Assembly (NCBI RefSeq): GCF_013618635.1 | Contig: NZ_JABLSJ010000001.1 | Coordinates: 496,001-560,000, forward strand | DNA: 64,000 bases | From: Thalassobacillus sp. CUG 92003 | Lineage (GTDB): Bacteria > Bacillota > Bacilli > Bacillales > Halobacillaceae | Reading direction: 5' to 3' | Shown: one piece after another, positions 9,206 to 18,063 of the stretch | How the letters are laid out: each line of letters starts with the position of its first letter | How positions within the stretch are numbered: the first letter of the stretch is position 1 | Notes under the pieces: generated by a model | Seen by the model: only the letters and a program-made list of their open reading frames with translations | Database searches by the model: none | Told to the model about the DNA's origin: nothing | Made by a program: the position numbers and the translations under genes

Positions 9206-10088
9206 AACCCTTACCCGGCACATGAGAGAAGGAGTCAAAAATGTTTGGCGGAATGGCTGGATGACAGTGTCCTCAGTTGGAGCTGTCACAACGACATTGC
9301 TTCTCGTCGGCGTGTTTCTCGCCGTGATGCTGAACCTTAATGAAGTAGCTGAAAATGTGGAAGAGGATGTTGAAATAAAAGTGCTGCTCGATGTATCGGC
9401 TGGTCAGGAAGAAATCGACACCGTTGAGCAAAACTTGGAGGACATGCCGGATATCGGCACGTATGAATACTCTTCCAAAGAAGAAGAGCTGAAAAGCTTG
9501 GTTGATAGTTTAGGAGATCAAGGGCAGGCTTTCGAGTTGTTCGAACAAAGCAACCCGTTGAATGATGCCTTTGTCGTAAAACCGGAAGAACCGGAAGACA
9601 CTGCGCAGGTTGCAGAGGATATCAAACAGCTTGATCACGTAGATAAAGTCAATTACGGAGAAGAGCTCGTCGAACGGATTTTCACCTTTAACGAATACGC
9701 CCGGAACATCGGGCTAGCTTTAATCATCGGCCTCGTCTTCACGGCTATATTCTTAATTTCAAATACGATTAAAATTACCATTATCGCGCGTCAGAAAGAA
9801 ATCGGTATTATGAAGCTGGTCGGGGCGACCAACATGTTCATCCGCTGGCCATTTTTTGTTGAAGGGCTCATCCTTGGCATCCTGGGATCCATCATACCGA
9901 TTGCCGCGATTGTATCTGGCTACTACTATCTGTACTACAACTTAAGAGACCGGATTCAATTTGATTTCATTCAACTCTTACCGTTCAATCCATTCGCCTG
10001 GCAGCTCGCTGGTCTGGTACTGGCTATCGGAGCCTTTATCGGTGTTTGGGGAAGCGTGATGAGCGTAAGGAAATTCTTGAAAGTTTAA
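9195..10088 (+). CDS. ftsX: Cell division ABC transporter permease FtsX
   Basis: A 297-residue membrane partner of FtsE. It has a cytoplasmic N-terminus, one membrane helix (about 22–45), a large extracellular loop rich in Glu/Asp (about 50–165) that should contact the hydrolase, and three more helices, ending in the MacB/FtsX-type permease fold. The start at 9195 (MKFRTLTRHMREG) is chosen because GAGGTGATT precedes it and its length matches B. subtilis FtsX; a longer frame starts at 9171. Next gene encodes the likely target hydrolase. Confidence 0.94.
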   Translation: MKFRTLTRHMREGVKNVWRNGWMTVSSVGAVTTTLLLVGVFLAVMLNLNEVAENVEEDVEIKVLLDVSAGQEEIDTVEQNLEDMPDIGTYEYSSKEEELKSLVDSLGDQGQAFELFEQSNPLNDAFVVKPEEPEDTAQVAEDIKQLDHVDKVNYGEELVERIFTFNEYARNIGLALIIGLVFTAIFLISNTIKITIIARQKEIGIMKLVGATNMFIRWPFFVEGLILGILGSIIPIAAIVSGYYYLYYNLRDRIQFDFIQLLPFNPFAWQLAGLVLAIGAFIGVWGSVMSVRKFLKV

Positions 10089-10137
10089 TCAACCCATGAA
10101 TTAGTGTGTAAAGGGATAGGGAGGAGAAAAGGGAGTC

Positions 10138-11520
10138 ATGAAAAAACTTTTTACGTCGTTTTTGGCGGTCACATTGTTAGCAGGTGCGGGTCTGGCCCCA
10201 AATAGTGTCAATGCGAATGAAAGCCTTGATGAAGTCAAAGATCGTTTGAGTGATCTCGAGGACAAGCAAGGCAATGTTAACGAACAGCAAAGTGATGTTT
10301 CGAGCAAAAAAGAAAAAACGAAAAAGAAAATCTCTAAAAATGAACAAAAGCAGAATGAAACAGAAGCTGAAATTAAAGAGATCGACATGAAACTTTCCGA
10401 GACGAAGGAAAAGCTCCGCGCAAAAGAAGCGGAAATCAAGAAAACGAAAGAAGAAATTAAGCAGCTTAAAAAGGACATTAAAGAACTTGAGAAAAGCATC
10501 GCTGAGCGCGAAGCCTTGTTAAAGGATCGCCTGAAGGCCCTTCAGGAAAATGGCGGAGACGTCAGTTATCTTGAAGTGCTCATGGATGCGCAAGACTTTG
10601 GTGATTTTCTGGAAAGAGCATCCGCTGTAACGACCATCATGGACCAGGATAAGAACATCATGGATACCCATATGGCCGAGAAGAAACAGCTGGAAGAGAA
10701 GAAAAAAGAAGTGGAATCAAAAAAGCAAGATTTAGAAAAGCAAAAGAAAGACCTGGAAAATATTAAAGCACAGCTTGATAAACAAAAGCAGCAGAAGAAA
10801 AACTTGATGGACAAGCTGGAAACCAAACATAAAGAGCTACATAGTCACAAAATGGAGCTTCAAGAAGAAGAAGAAATTCTTGAAAAGCAAAAAGCATCTA
10901 TTCAAGCGTCTATGAGCCAAGCGCAAAATGAAAAGTCTGAGATTCAAGCTGAAATCGAGCGTCAACGCGAATTGGAAGCGCAGCGTGAACGTCAACGCCA
11001 GAAAGAAGCAGAGCAAGCCAAGGCGAGCTCCTCAAGCAATAACAGCAGTAGCAGCGGTAGCAGCAGCAGTAACAGTAGCAGCAACGCCAGCGGTGGAGGA
11101 GGTAGCGCACCGGCAATTTCAGGCGGCCTATTTACACGACCGGCTTCAGGCCCGCTCACATCCCGTATGGGGCCACGAGGTGGAAGCTACCATCCCGGTA
11201 TTGACATTGGCAGAGTCGGATCAAGTGCGCCCATTGTAGCGGCAGCTTCTGGTCAGGTCTTCCGTTCCTATTACTCAAGCAGCTATGGGAATGTTGTATT
11301 CGTTACGCACAATCTGAATGGGCAAATTTATACGACCGTGTACGCTCACATGGAGAGTCGCAGCGTGTCTGAAGGGCAGTCCGTGAGCAAAGGGCAACAG
11401 ATCGGTTATATGGGGAACACCGGCCAATCAACTGGCCCACATCTTCACTTTGAAATTCACAAAGGTGCTTGGAATCAAAGTAAAAGCAATGCTGTGAACC
11501 CGTTGAATTATATTAATTAA
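10138..11520 (+). CDS. Coiled-coil M23 peptidoglycan endopeptidase (EnvC-like)
   Basis: A secreted 460-residue protein with a signal peptide (about 1–28, cleaved near VNA), a long charged coiled coil (about 30–290), a Ser/Asn/Gly linker and a LytM/M23 domain (about 325–460). The zinc-ligand motifs are complete: HxxxD (H352, D356), YAH and HLH (435–437). That predicts an active endopeptidase, not a degenerate activator like E. coli EnvC. The coiled coil next to FtsEX is the arrangement by which FtsX grips its partner hydrolase (EnvC, PcsB, CwlO), so FtsEX control is likely. RBS is GGGAGGAGAAAAGGGAG. Confidence 0.9.
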   Translation: MKKLFTSFLAVTLLAGAGLAPNSVNANESLDEVKDRLSDLEDKQGNVNEQQSDVSSKKEKTKKKISKNEQKQNETEAEIKEIDMKLSETKEKLRAKEAEIKKTKEEIKQLKKDIKELEKSIAEREALLKDRLKALQENGGDVSYLEVLMDAQDFGDFLERASAVTTIMDQDKNIMDTHMAEKKQLEEKKKEVESKKQDLEKQKKDLENIKAQLDKQKQQKKNLMDKLETKHKELHSHKMELQEEEEILEKQKASIQASMSQAQNEKSEIQAEIERQRELEAQRERQRQKEAEQAKASSSSNNSSSSGSSSSNSSSNASGGGGSAPAISGGLFTRPASGPLTSRMGPRGGSYHPGIDIGRVGSSAPIVAAASGQVFRSYYSSSYGNVVFVTHNLNGQIYTTVYAHMESRSVSEGQSVSKGQQIGYMGNTGQSTGPHLHFEIHKGAWNQSKSNAVNPLNYIN

Positions 11521-11530
11521 GCTAAGCGTG

Positions 11531-11576
11531 CAAACCGCGCACTTTCGTCCGATATGACGGGGGTGCGCGGTTTTTG
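11531..11576 (+). terminator. Terminator of the ftsEX–M23 operon
   Basis: CAAACCGCGCAC pairs with GTGCGCGGTTTTTG; stem ends in TTTTT. Confidence 0.85.
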
Positions 11577-11607
11577 CATGAATAAGGGAATTTTTACAAA
11601 AGATAAA

Positions 11608-11637
11608 TTTACAGTCGATCATGTTAAATGGTATGAT
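11608..11637 (+). promoter_or_regulatory. Candidate promoter in the ctpB leader
   Basis: TTTACA (11608–11613) and TATGAT (11632–11637), spacer 18 nt. The only downstream signals before ctpB are a terminator at 11720–11753 and the ctpB ribosome-binding site. Confidence 0.55.
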
Positions 11638-11643
11638 GACAGA

Positions 11644-11753
11644 GACCACATAAAAAGGTTCAATACGTTAAAACATATTGGTGGACATGCTTATGATGTC
11701 TTTGACATATCATAAGTAGAAGGCATCGCACATTAACGGTGTGATGCCTTTTT
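11644..11753 (+). ncRNA. Candidate short transcript or ctpB leader with terminator
   Basis: A promoter at 11608–11637 and a strong hairpin (AAGGCATCGCAC pairing with GTGTGATGCCTT, then TTTTT) delimit a ~105-nt RNA. It could be a free small RNA or an attenuated leader for ctpB, 48 nt downstream. A 45-codon frame (11578–11715) spans the region but begins inside the previous terminator and lacks a ribosome-binding site, so it is not called. Confidence 0.35.
11720..11753 (+). terminator. Terminator upstream of ctpB
   Basis: Near-perfect 12-bp stem with a short loop followed by TTTTTG. It stands alone between the M23 gene and ctpB. Confidence 0.8.
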
Positions 11754-11801
11754 GTGCAAGGATGGACTTCTTATGACTACAAACCATAAAGGGTGAATGC
11801 G

Positions 11802-13313
11802 ATGAACTTGAAAGCGCGTTATGTTGCATTAATGCTGGTGCTGGCTTTATGTGTAGGAGGCGCTGGGACCTACATAGGGCTGGAATACTTCGGCAGCGAT
11901 CAGACCCAGGAAGATGCCGAGACGGAAAAGCAACTTGCCAATGCCAGTGACGATGCTGAAAACTTTGGCAGTTTAAGCGAAGATGAACAGCAAGAGTTGA
12001 TCAATAGCATGTCCAGCACGGAAGATTTGCAAAAGGTTGAAAAAGCCTACCAGGTTATTAAAGACAATTATGTAAAAGACGTGGAAGACAAGCAGCTGGT
12101 GGAAGGCGCTATTCAAGGCATGCTTGGAACGCTTGAGGACCCTTATAGTGTGTATATGGATAAAGAAACGATGGAGCAGTTCAACCAAACGATCGAATCC
12201 TCGTTCCAGGGCATTGGGGCCGAGGTCAGCATGGTAAATGGCAAAGTCACAATCGTCGCCCCGATTAAAGGATCGCCTGCCGAGGAGGCAGGACTGAAGC
12301 CGAATGATCAGATTCTGAAGGTTGACGGTGAAAGCGTAAAAGGCCTGGATCTCTATGAAACAGTCCTTCAAATTCGTGGTGAAAAAGGAACCGAAGTCAC
12401 GTTGGAAGTGGAACGCTCTGGCGTGAGTGACCCGCTCACCATTGATATTAAGCGTGACGATATTCCATTAGAGACGGTTTATACCGATACGAAAACCATC
12501 AATGGGAAGAAGGCCGGTGTGATTGAAATCACGTCCTTCTCGGAAAAGACATCAAAAGAATTTAATGAAGCCTTGAAGAAATTAGAGAACGATGGAATGG
12601 AAGGACTCGTCATTGATGTGCGGGGGAACCCAGGCGGCTTATTTACAGATGTCCAGGATATCCTGAAGCAGTTTATTCCAGACGACCAACCTTACGTTCA
12701 AGTTGAAGACAGGGAAGGCGAAAAATCACGTTATTTCTCTGATATCAGTTCGAAGAAAGATTACCCGATCACGGTGCTCATGGATGAAGGCAGTGCCTCT
12801 GCCTCAGAAATCCTGGCAGCGGCTATGCAGGAAGCAGGCGGTTATGAGCTCGTTGGTACGAAAAGCTTCGGTAAAGGCACCGTTCAACAAGCTGTACCGA
12901 TGGGAGATGGCAGCAACATCAAGCTCACCTTGTTCAAATGGCTCACGCCTGAAGGCAATTGGATCCATGACAAGGGGATCGAACCGACAGTGAAGGTTAA
13001 GCAGCCGGAATACTTTTACACGAACCCTGTAGAAGTGGAAGACACCTTAAAGTATGATCAGAATGGTGAAAAAATCAAAAACGTGCAAGTTATGTTAGAA
13101 GGGCTTGGCTATGAAATGGAACGTACCGATGGTTACTTCGATGAAGCGACGCAATCGGCCGTTGAAGCCTTCCAGGAGGATCATGATTTAGAGGTCACCG
13201 GTGAGGTTGATACGAAAACAGCAGGCAAGCTGGAAGAAACCGTCATGTCTGAGGTACGGGCGGAAGAAAATGACCGCCAGATGGAAAAAGCTTTAGAAGT
13301 CCTCTTCCAATAA
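11802..13313 (+). CDS. ctpB: C-terminal processing serine protease CtpB
   Basis: A secreted S41-family protease; in B. subtilis CtpB cleaves SpoIVFA to activate sigma-K during sporulation. The 503-residue protein has an N-terminal signal anchor (about 5–28), a PDZ domain (about 120–205), the S41 protease core with the catalytic Ser in DEGSASASE and Lys in GTKSFGKGTVQ, and a C-terminal peptidoglycan-binding domain (about 425–490). The start at 11802 is preferred to GTG 11793 because AAAGGGTG is spaced correctly for it. The location beside minJ is conserved. Confidence 0.93.
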   Translation: MNLKARYVALMLVLALCVGGAGTYIGLEYFGSDQTQEDAETEKQLANASDDAENFGSLSEDEQQELINSMSSTEDLQKVEKAYQVIKDNYVKDVEDKQLVEGAIQGMLGTLEDPYSVYMDKETMEQFNQTIESSFQGIGAEVSMVNGKVTIVAPIKGSPAEEAGLKPNDQILKVDGESVKGLDLYETVLQIRGEKGTEVTLEVERSGVSDPLTIDIKRDDIPLETVYTDTKTINGKKAGVIEITSFSEKTSKEFNEALKKLENDGMEGLVIDVRGNPGGLFTDVQDILKQFIPDDQPYVQVEDREGEKSRYFSDISSKKDYPITVLMDEGSASASEILAAAMQEAGGYELVGTKSFGKGTVQQAVPMGDGSNIKLTLFKWLTPEGNWIHDKGIEPTVKVKQPEYFYTNPVEVEDTLKYDQNGEKIKNVQVMLEGLGYEMERTDGYFDEATQSAVEAFQEDHDLEVTGEVDTKTAGKLEETVMSEVRAEENDRQMEKALEVLFQ

Positions 13314-13344
13314 GCAGGATTATGCTAGCCGACAAGCGAAATAT

Positions 13345-13372
13345 ATCCGTAGTCATAGACTGCGGATTTTTT
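13345..13372 (+). terminator. ctpB terminator
   Basis: ATCCGTAGTC pairs with GACTGCGGAT around loop ATA, followed by TTTTTT. Confidence 0.8.
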
Positions 13373-13434
13373 CGTTACATAAGAACGTAACATGCACAGA
13401 ACGTATGCTTCATTATGTGGAAGGTGGAATGGAT

Positions 13435-14631
13435 GTGGAGGTTTGGTTCATTGAATGGTTAAAGGCGTTCGGTCGTCTTTTTATACAACCTTTATTTTAT
13501 TGGCCGTTTATCGTGCTGGTATGTGTATCGCTGGCTCGTATCCGAAAGGAACGCAACCAGTTCGGCACGAAGATCTTTGATATTTTCTCGGAGCAGCGCG
13601 GCACGAAACGGATTGCATTTTCAACCGGCATCGTGTTGTCTTTATTAGCGGTTGGAGCGGGTGTCGTTTTCCCTTACCCGCTCATTCTATTGATCTCGGC
13701 TGTCACGATTCTCCTGAGTCTGACGCTGTCGTTCACCTGGCTGTCGGCTGTTTACACACTCGGCATCAGTTATCTGATCCTTTTGTTTGGACCGCCATTC
13801 ATTAACGTCGAGCTCCCGGCTCAATGGCGTATCTTATTAGACACGCCACCGCTTACGGTGCTGGCTTGCCTGATCGGCCTATTACTTCTGGTGGAAGGGC
13901 TCCAATTATTGCGGCTTAGGTCAAATGAAACATACCCGGAATTGGTGCAGGGCAGCCGAGGAAAACGCATTGGGCAACATCGCTTGAAAAAGCTGTCGAT
14001 CCTTCCGTTCTTTGCCTTATTACCCGGGGAATCCTTGCAAGCTTTTGCTTCGTGGTGGCCCGTCTTTCCTTTGGGCCAGGAGCGCTACGGATTAATACTC
14101 ATCCCGCTTGTTACAGGATTCGACTGGATGGTCAATGGCCAAAAACCAATTGTGGCCTCCAAACGGATCGGCCGCCGTTTATTTATGATCGCGCTTGTAA
14201 CAATCAGCTTGGCCGCAGCCAGTTATTGGATCATCTGGCTTTCGTTTGCAGCTGTTTTAATCGCTATAGCTGGCCGCGAGTGGGTAAGCTTTTCCCATCG
14301 GTTGCATGAAAAACATCAACCTTACTTTGCGCCGAGTAATCAGGGTCTGCCCATTTTAGCAGTCATACCTGGGAGTCCCGCTGACGATATGGGCGTTCAG
14401 GTCGGTGAAAAAGTGGAAGTGGTCAACGGTCTCCGGATTACGAGTGAGGAAGGCTTTTATTATGCCCTGCAAAAAAACTTGGCGTACTGTAAAATGGAAG
14501 TACGTGATGAACGAGGCGAAATGCGTTTTGTTCAACGGGCGATGTACGAAGGCGCTCATCATGAGTTGGGGCTTTTATTCGTAAAACCCCAGGAGCGGAG
14601 AGCGTATCTGGAAGCGCAGCGTTCTCTATAG
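13435..14631 (+). CDS. minJ: Division topology protein MinJ (PDZ membrane protein)
   Basis: MinJ links DivIVA at cell poles to MinD and so places the MinCD division inhibitor in bacilli. The protein (398 residues from this start) has about eight membrane helices in the first ~290 residues and a C-terminal PDZ-like domain (about 300–390) with ILAVIPGSPADDMGVQVGEKV. The GTG at 13435 is chosen because AAGGTGG (13421–13427) is 7 nt away and the N-terminus then lines up with B. subtilis MinJ; ATG at 13429 is too close to that site and ATG 13405 has none. Confidence 0.85.
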   Translation: MEVWFIEWLKAFGRLFIQPLFYWPFIVLVCVSLARIRKERNQFGTKIFDIFSEQRGTKRIAFSTGIVLSLLAVGAGVVFPYPLILLISAVTILLSLTLSFTWLSAVYTLGISYLILLFGPPFINVELPAQWRILLDTPPLTVLACLIGLLLLVEGLQLLRLRSNETYPELVQGSRGKRIGQHRLKKLSILPFFALLPGESLQAFASWWPVFPLGQERYGLILIPLVTGFDWMVNGQKPIVASKRIGRRLFMIALVTISLAAASYWIIWLSFAAVLIAIAGREWVSFSHRLHEKHQPYFAPSNQGLPILAVIPGSPADDMGVQVGEKVEVVNGLRITSEEGFYYALQKNLAYCKMEVRDERGEMRFVQRAMYEGAHHELGLLFVKPQERRAYLEAQRSL

Positions 14632-14640
14632 AATATCTTA

Positions 14641-14670
14641 AGAGCCTCTGAATGGTCTGAGGCTCTTTTT
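14641..14670 (+). terminator. minJ terminator
   Basis: AGAGCCTC pairs with GAGGCTCT, followed by TTTTT. Confidence 0.85.
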
Positions 14671-14839
14671 CACTTTGTTGGAGTTATATATAAATTTGAT
14701 AAAATTTTTCCACCGGTTCGGACAATCTATTCACGCATTTTGGCTGAAAATGGTGTACCATAATAAGAGCACCTTTATAACAGAGGGATTACAAAACTTC
14801 TGAGGAAACTAACTTACGTACGGAAAGGTAAAGGTTTTT

Positions 14840-16009
14840 ATGAAATTTGAACAACGATTCGACTGGCGTCTTTTTTTCATCATGATCGCCCTCGTGGTCA
14901 TCAGCTGCTTTGCGATTTACAGCGCTCAGCAAAGCGGGCAGTACAATGTCAATTTCATGGTCCAGCAGCTGATATGGTACGGTTTGGGTTCAGTCATGAT
15001 CGGCTTTATGCTGCTTCTTGATCCAGAAAGTTATAAAAAAGTCAGCCTGTATTTATATATTTTCGGGATTATTTTGCTGGCGGGGTTGATGGTGGCACCT
15101 AATGAACTTGCCCCCTTGCGAAATGGGTCGCGAAGCTGGTACATAATCCCAGGATTAGGATCAATCCAGCCATCGGAATTCATGAAGATCTTCTTGATTT
15201 TAATGCTGAGCAAAGTGGTGACGGATCATAATTATCGCCGTAAAACGGCTGACATGAAGTCTGATGTGTTACTATTGGGGAAAATGGTGCTCGTCGTCAT
15301 CCCACCGCTTTTTCTCATTATGCTTCAGCCAGATTTAGGGACGGCCCTGGTATTTCTGGCAATTCTAGCTGGTACGACGCTCGTATCCGGGGTGGCCTGG
15401 CGGCTGATCATTCCGATTTATGGAGCCGCGTCCTTTCTCGGAGTCAGCCTAGTGTGGCTTGCCCTTCAGGCACCGCAGTTGTTGGACAAGTATCTGAACG
15501 TCCAGGAGTATCAGCTCGGGCGTATCTATGCCTGGCTGCAACCTTTTAAGTACGAATCTTCAGATGGGTATCATTTGATAAAGTCCATGCGGGCGATTGG
15601 GTCCGGCCAAATGTACGGAAAAGGTGTAGGAGGATCGGAAGTTTATTTGCCGGAGAGCCATACTGACTTCATTTTTAGTGTCATTGGAGAAGAGTACGGT
15701 TTTATCGGAAGTTGTGTCGTCATCATGACGTTCTTTATCCTGATGTATCACTTGATTCAAATTGCGCACCGAGCCAATTATGCGTTCAGTTCTTATGTGG
15801 TCGTCGGAATCTTAAGCATGATCGGCTTTCACGTCTTCCAAAATATCGGCATGACCGTCCAACTGCTGCCAATCACGGGGATTCCGCTCCCCTTCATCAG
15901 TTACGGAGGAAGTGCGTTGCTTGCGAACTTAATTGCCATCGGGCTTGTGTTTGCCGTCCACTTTCACCAGAAAACCTTTATGTTCAATGAAGGCAGATTG
16001 GACGAATGA
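14840..16009 (+). CDS. SEDS-family peptidoglycan glycosyltransferase (RodA/FtsW type)
   Basis: A 389-residue polytopic membrane protein with about ten helices. Conserved SEDS marks are NGSRSWYIIPGLGSIQPSEFMKI, PDLGTALVF, LPESHTDFIFSVIGEEYGFIG and GIPLPFISYGGSALL. SEDS proteins polymerise lipid II glycan strands with a partner class B penicillin-binding protein, in elongation (RodA) or division (FtsW). The sequence looks nearer RodA than FtsW, but no partner gene is adjacent, so the specific role is not fixed. RBS GGAAAGGTAAAGG. It is a single-gene unit between minJ and the aldolase. Confidence 0.88.
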   Translation: MKFEQRFDWRLFFIMIALVVISCFAIYSAQQSGQYNVNFMVQQLIWYGLGSVMIGFMLLLDPESYKKVSLYLYIFGIILLAGLMVAPNELAPLRNGSRSWYIIPGLGSIQPSEFMKIFLILMLSKVVTDHNYRRKTADMKSDVLLLGKMVLVVIPPLFLIMLQPDLGTALVFLAILAGTTLVSGVAWRLIIPIYGAASFLGVSLVWLALQAPQLLDKYLNVQEYQLGRIYAWLQPFKYESSDGYHLIKSMRAIGSGQMYGKGVGGSEVYLPESHTDFIFSVIGEEYGFIGSCVVIMTFFILMYHLIQIAHRANYAFSSYVVVGILSMIGFHVFQNIGMTVQLLPITGIPLPFISYGGSALLANLIAIGLVFAVHFHQKTFMFNEGRLDE

Positions 16010-16089
16010 ACTCGGTAAGGCAGAGTTTATGCTAGAGTGAATTGGGAATGAGAAATAGAGATGGTTCAAATTATGAAGGAGGATATTAC

Positions 16090-17139
16090 ATGAAATCGAC
16101 TGAAGAGCTGTTAGGCGAAGACGCGGGATACTTACTCGAACATAAAAGTGAAACAATCCCTAAGGAAAATCTATACGCGCCCCATCCGGAATTCGTTGAT
16201 CACGTGTACAAATCAAGCGACCGCAGTCCTGTCGTATTGCGTAACCTGCAAAGTTTATTCGGCCATGGTCGTTTGAGCAACACCGGCTATCTTTCCATAC
16301 TGCCTGTCGATCAGGGTATTGAACATTCGGCCGGCGCTTCATTTGCCCCTAATCCGATGTACTTTGACCCGGAAAACATCGTCAAACTGGCGTTGGAAAG
16401 TAACTGCAATGCCGTAGCTTCAACGCTCGGCGTGCTTGGCTCAGTGGCGCGCGACTATGCGCACAAAATTCCGTTCATCGTCAAGCTGAATCATAATGAA
16501 CTGCTCTCGTACCCTAACACGCACCACCAAATTATGTTCGGCTCCGTCGAACAAGCCTTCAACATGGGTGCAGTCGCTGTCGGTGCCACGATTTATTTCG
16601 GTTCAGAAGACAGCGAACGGCAAATCCAGGAAGTGACCCAGGCCTTCCAATATGCGCACGAACTCGGTTTAGCAACCATCCTCTGGGCTTACCTGCGTAA
16701 TCCAGAATTCAAACAAGCCGATGACGACTATCATCTCGCCTCCGATTTAACCGGCCAGGCGATCCATCTAAGTGCCACACTCGAAGCCGACATCGTCAAG
16801 CAGAAAATGCCGAAAACCAACGGCGGTTACAAAGCGTTGCAGTTCGGTAAAACGCATGACAAAGTCTACTCCGAGCTCACGAGCGATCATCCTATCGACT
16901 TGACCCGCTACCAGGTCGCCAACTCCTTCATGGGCAGGGCCGGCCTCATCAATTCAGGTGGCGGCTCGGAAGAAAACGATCTCGTCGAAGCGGTAAAGAC
17001 CGCCGTCATCAACAAACGCGCTGGCGGCATGGGTCTGATCATGGGAAGAAAAGCGTTTCAGCGTCCTATGAAAGAAGGCGTCGAAATTATTCAGGCCGTT
17101 CAAGAAGTCTACGCCGATCCGAATATCACACTAGCTTAA
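16090..17139 (+). CDS. Class I fructose-bisphosphate aldolase (DhnA type)
   Basis: Cleaves fructose 1,6-bisphosphate into dihydroxyacetone phosphate and glyceraldehyde 3-phosphate through a Schiff base. The 349-residue protein belongs to the DeoC/LacD-like DhnA (FbaB) family; visible marks are LPVDQGIEH, the FIVKLNHNE strand that should carry the Schiff-base Lys region, [10 protein letters not shown] and the phosphate-binding [13 protein letters not shown] end. Start at 16090 is set by AAGGAGG (16076–16082); a longer frame from 16042 lacks a site. Most bacilli rely on a class II enzyme, so this may serve gluconeogenesis; that is inference. Confidence 0.88.
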   Translation: MKSTEELLGEDAGYLLEHKSETIPKENLYAPHPEFVDHVYKSSDRSPVVLRNLQSLFGHGRLSNTGYLSILPVDQGIEHSAGASFAPNPMYFDPENIVKLALESNCNAVASTLGVLGSVARDYAHKIPFIVKLNHNELLSYPNTHHQIMFGSVEQAFNMGAVAVGATIYFGSEDSERQIQEVTQAFQYAHELGLATILWAYLRNPEFKQADDDYHLASDLTGQAIHLSATLEADIVKQKMPKTNGGYKALQFGKTHDKVYSELTSDHPIDLTRYQVANSFMGRAGLINSGGGSEENDLVEAVKTAVINKRAGGMGLIMGRKAFQRPMKEGVEIIQAVQEVYADPNITLA

Positions 17140-17143
17140 TCAG

Positions 17144-17174
17144 AAAATAGCCGGCTGCCGGCTATTTTTTATTT
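17144..17174 (+). terminator. Aldolase terminator
   Basis: AAAATAGCCGG pairs with CCGGCTATTTT (3-nt loop), followed by TTTATTTT. Confidence 0.9.
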
Positions 17175-17187
17175 TGGGGCTGAGTAC

Positions 17188-17341
17188 CGATGATAAATGG
17201 CAGGGAAGCGACGATAAAGCGCGCGGAACCGCCGATAAAAGTTTGAGCGATGATAAAGGCGAGAGGACCGATGATAAATGATCTGGAAGCGATGATAAAG
17301 CGCTCGGCAACGTCGATAATCATAACCGAAACGATGATAAC
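17188..17341 (-). repeat. Phased CGAYGATAA repeat array, locus 1 (8 units)
   Basis: Eight copies of CGATGATAAA or a variant start at 17188, 17209, 17230, 17248, 17269, 17290, 17311 and 17332. Spacings are 21, 21, 18, 21, 21, 21 and 21 nt. The bases between the cores vary. On the minus strand the core reads TTATCRTCG, as in the larger array at 46.6–47.3 kb. It fills the gap between the aldolase terminator and the PCYCGC gene. A minus-strand open frame crosses it (17162–17392) only because every spacing is a multiple of three. Confidence 0.85.
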
Positions 17342-17456
17342 AGCACAGAACTTCATTATTTTCTTCATTTTAATATGGCAATCCTGTGACATTTGTTGAG
17401 TCTAGGCTACGAATCCATTAAACTTTGCTTTAGAAACATAAGAGGATGTGAAACGA

Positions 17457-17942
17457 ATGAACGTGAAAAAATGGAGTTTGATCCTTTTTTTTGTGATAGG
17501 TAGTATGCTTTCAGCGTGTTCGACTGAGGAGTCGCATGATGAAGGTGAACATCAGCAGACGAAGACGAGCTCGGGCGATATTCAAGAAGCAACTGCCTCG
17601 ACTGAGGTGCTTCCTTCGTTTTTAGAGGGGAAGTCGGAAGATATGCAGGCCATCTATCAAGCCTCAGCCGAACATGAAGCGTTGTTGACTAAGATGCCGT
17701 GTTATTGTGGCTGCGGCGAAAGTGCAGGACATAAAAGCAATTATAATTGTTTTGTTGATGAGCGCAGTGACGAGGAAGTGGTGTGGGACGATCACGGCAC
17801 AAAATGTGGGGTGTGTCTGGAAATTGCTGCTCAGGCTGTACTTGATTATCGTGATGGCGAGTCGATTGAAGACATTCGATCTGATATAGAGAAAACATAT
17901 CAGGAGGATTATGCAGAACCGACGCCGACACCTGAAGTTTAA
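17457..17942 (+). CDS. PCYCGC-motif lipoprotein
   Basis: A 161-residue lipoprotein with a signal peptide ending in the lipobox LSAC and a conserved Cys-rich domain containing MPCYCGCGESAGHKSNYNCF and KCGVCLEIA. This fits the Pfam family of unknown function defined by the PCYCGC motif; the cysteines may bind a metal or haem-like cofactor, which is unproven. ATG 17457 is favoured over GTG 17448 because AGAGGA lies at proper distance. A copper-binding Csp-like gene follows on the other strand, so a shared link to metal handling is possible. Confidence 0.85.
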   Translation: MNVKKWSLILFFVIGSMLSACSTEESHDEGEHQQTKTSSGDIQEATASTEVLPSFLEGKSEDMQAIYQASAEHEALLTKMPCYCGCGESAGHKSNYNCFVDERSDEEVVWDDHGTKCGVCLEIAAQAVLDYRDGESIEDIRSDIEKTYQEDYAEPTPTPEV

Positions 17943-18013
17943 TAGTTTGTTCTGCGAATTTTAGCGTTCTGTAAAGCAATTTACTACAGACCTCTATATT
18001 GAATCACAGCCCA

Positions 18014-18052
18014 TAAAAAAAGAGCGACTCTCGCTGAGAGTCGCTCTTTTTG
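18014..18052. terminator. Bidirectional terminator between convergent genes
   Basis: AGAGCGACTCTC (18021–18032) pairs perfectly with GAGAGTCGCTCT (18036–18047), with an A-run before and a T-run after. It can stop both the PCYCGC gene and the minus-strand copper protein gene. Confidence 0.92.
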
Positions 18053-18063
18053 CTTGCAAACGT

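Noticed and set aside
10101-10826. Two long minus-strand frames opposite the M23 hydrolase
   Set aside because: They mirror the Lys/Glu-rich coiled coil (giving Phe/Ser/Leu-rich translations) and have no start signals.
11578-11715. 45-codon frame between the M23 gene and ctpB
   Set aside because: Starts within the preceding terminator hairpin region, lacks a ribosome-binding site, and has its proposed promoter inside it.
17162-17392. 76-codon minus-strand frame with a hydrophobic start over the small array
   Set aside because: It overlaps the aldolase terminator, lacks a clear start signal, and its repeated FII pattern is just the DNA repeat translated.
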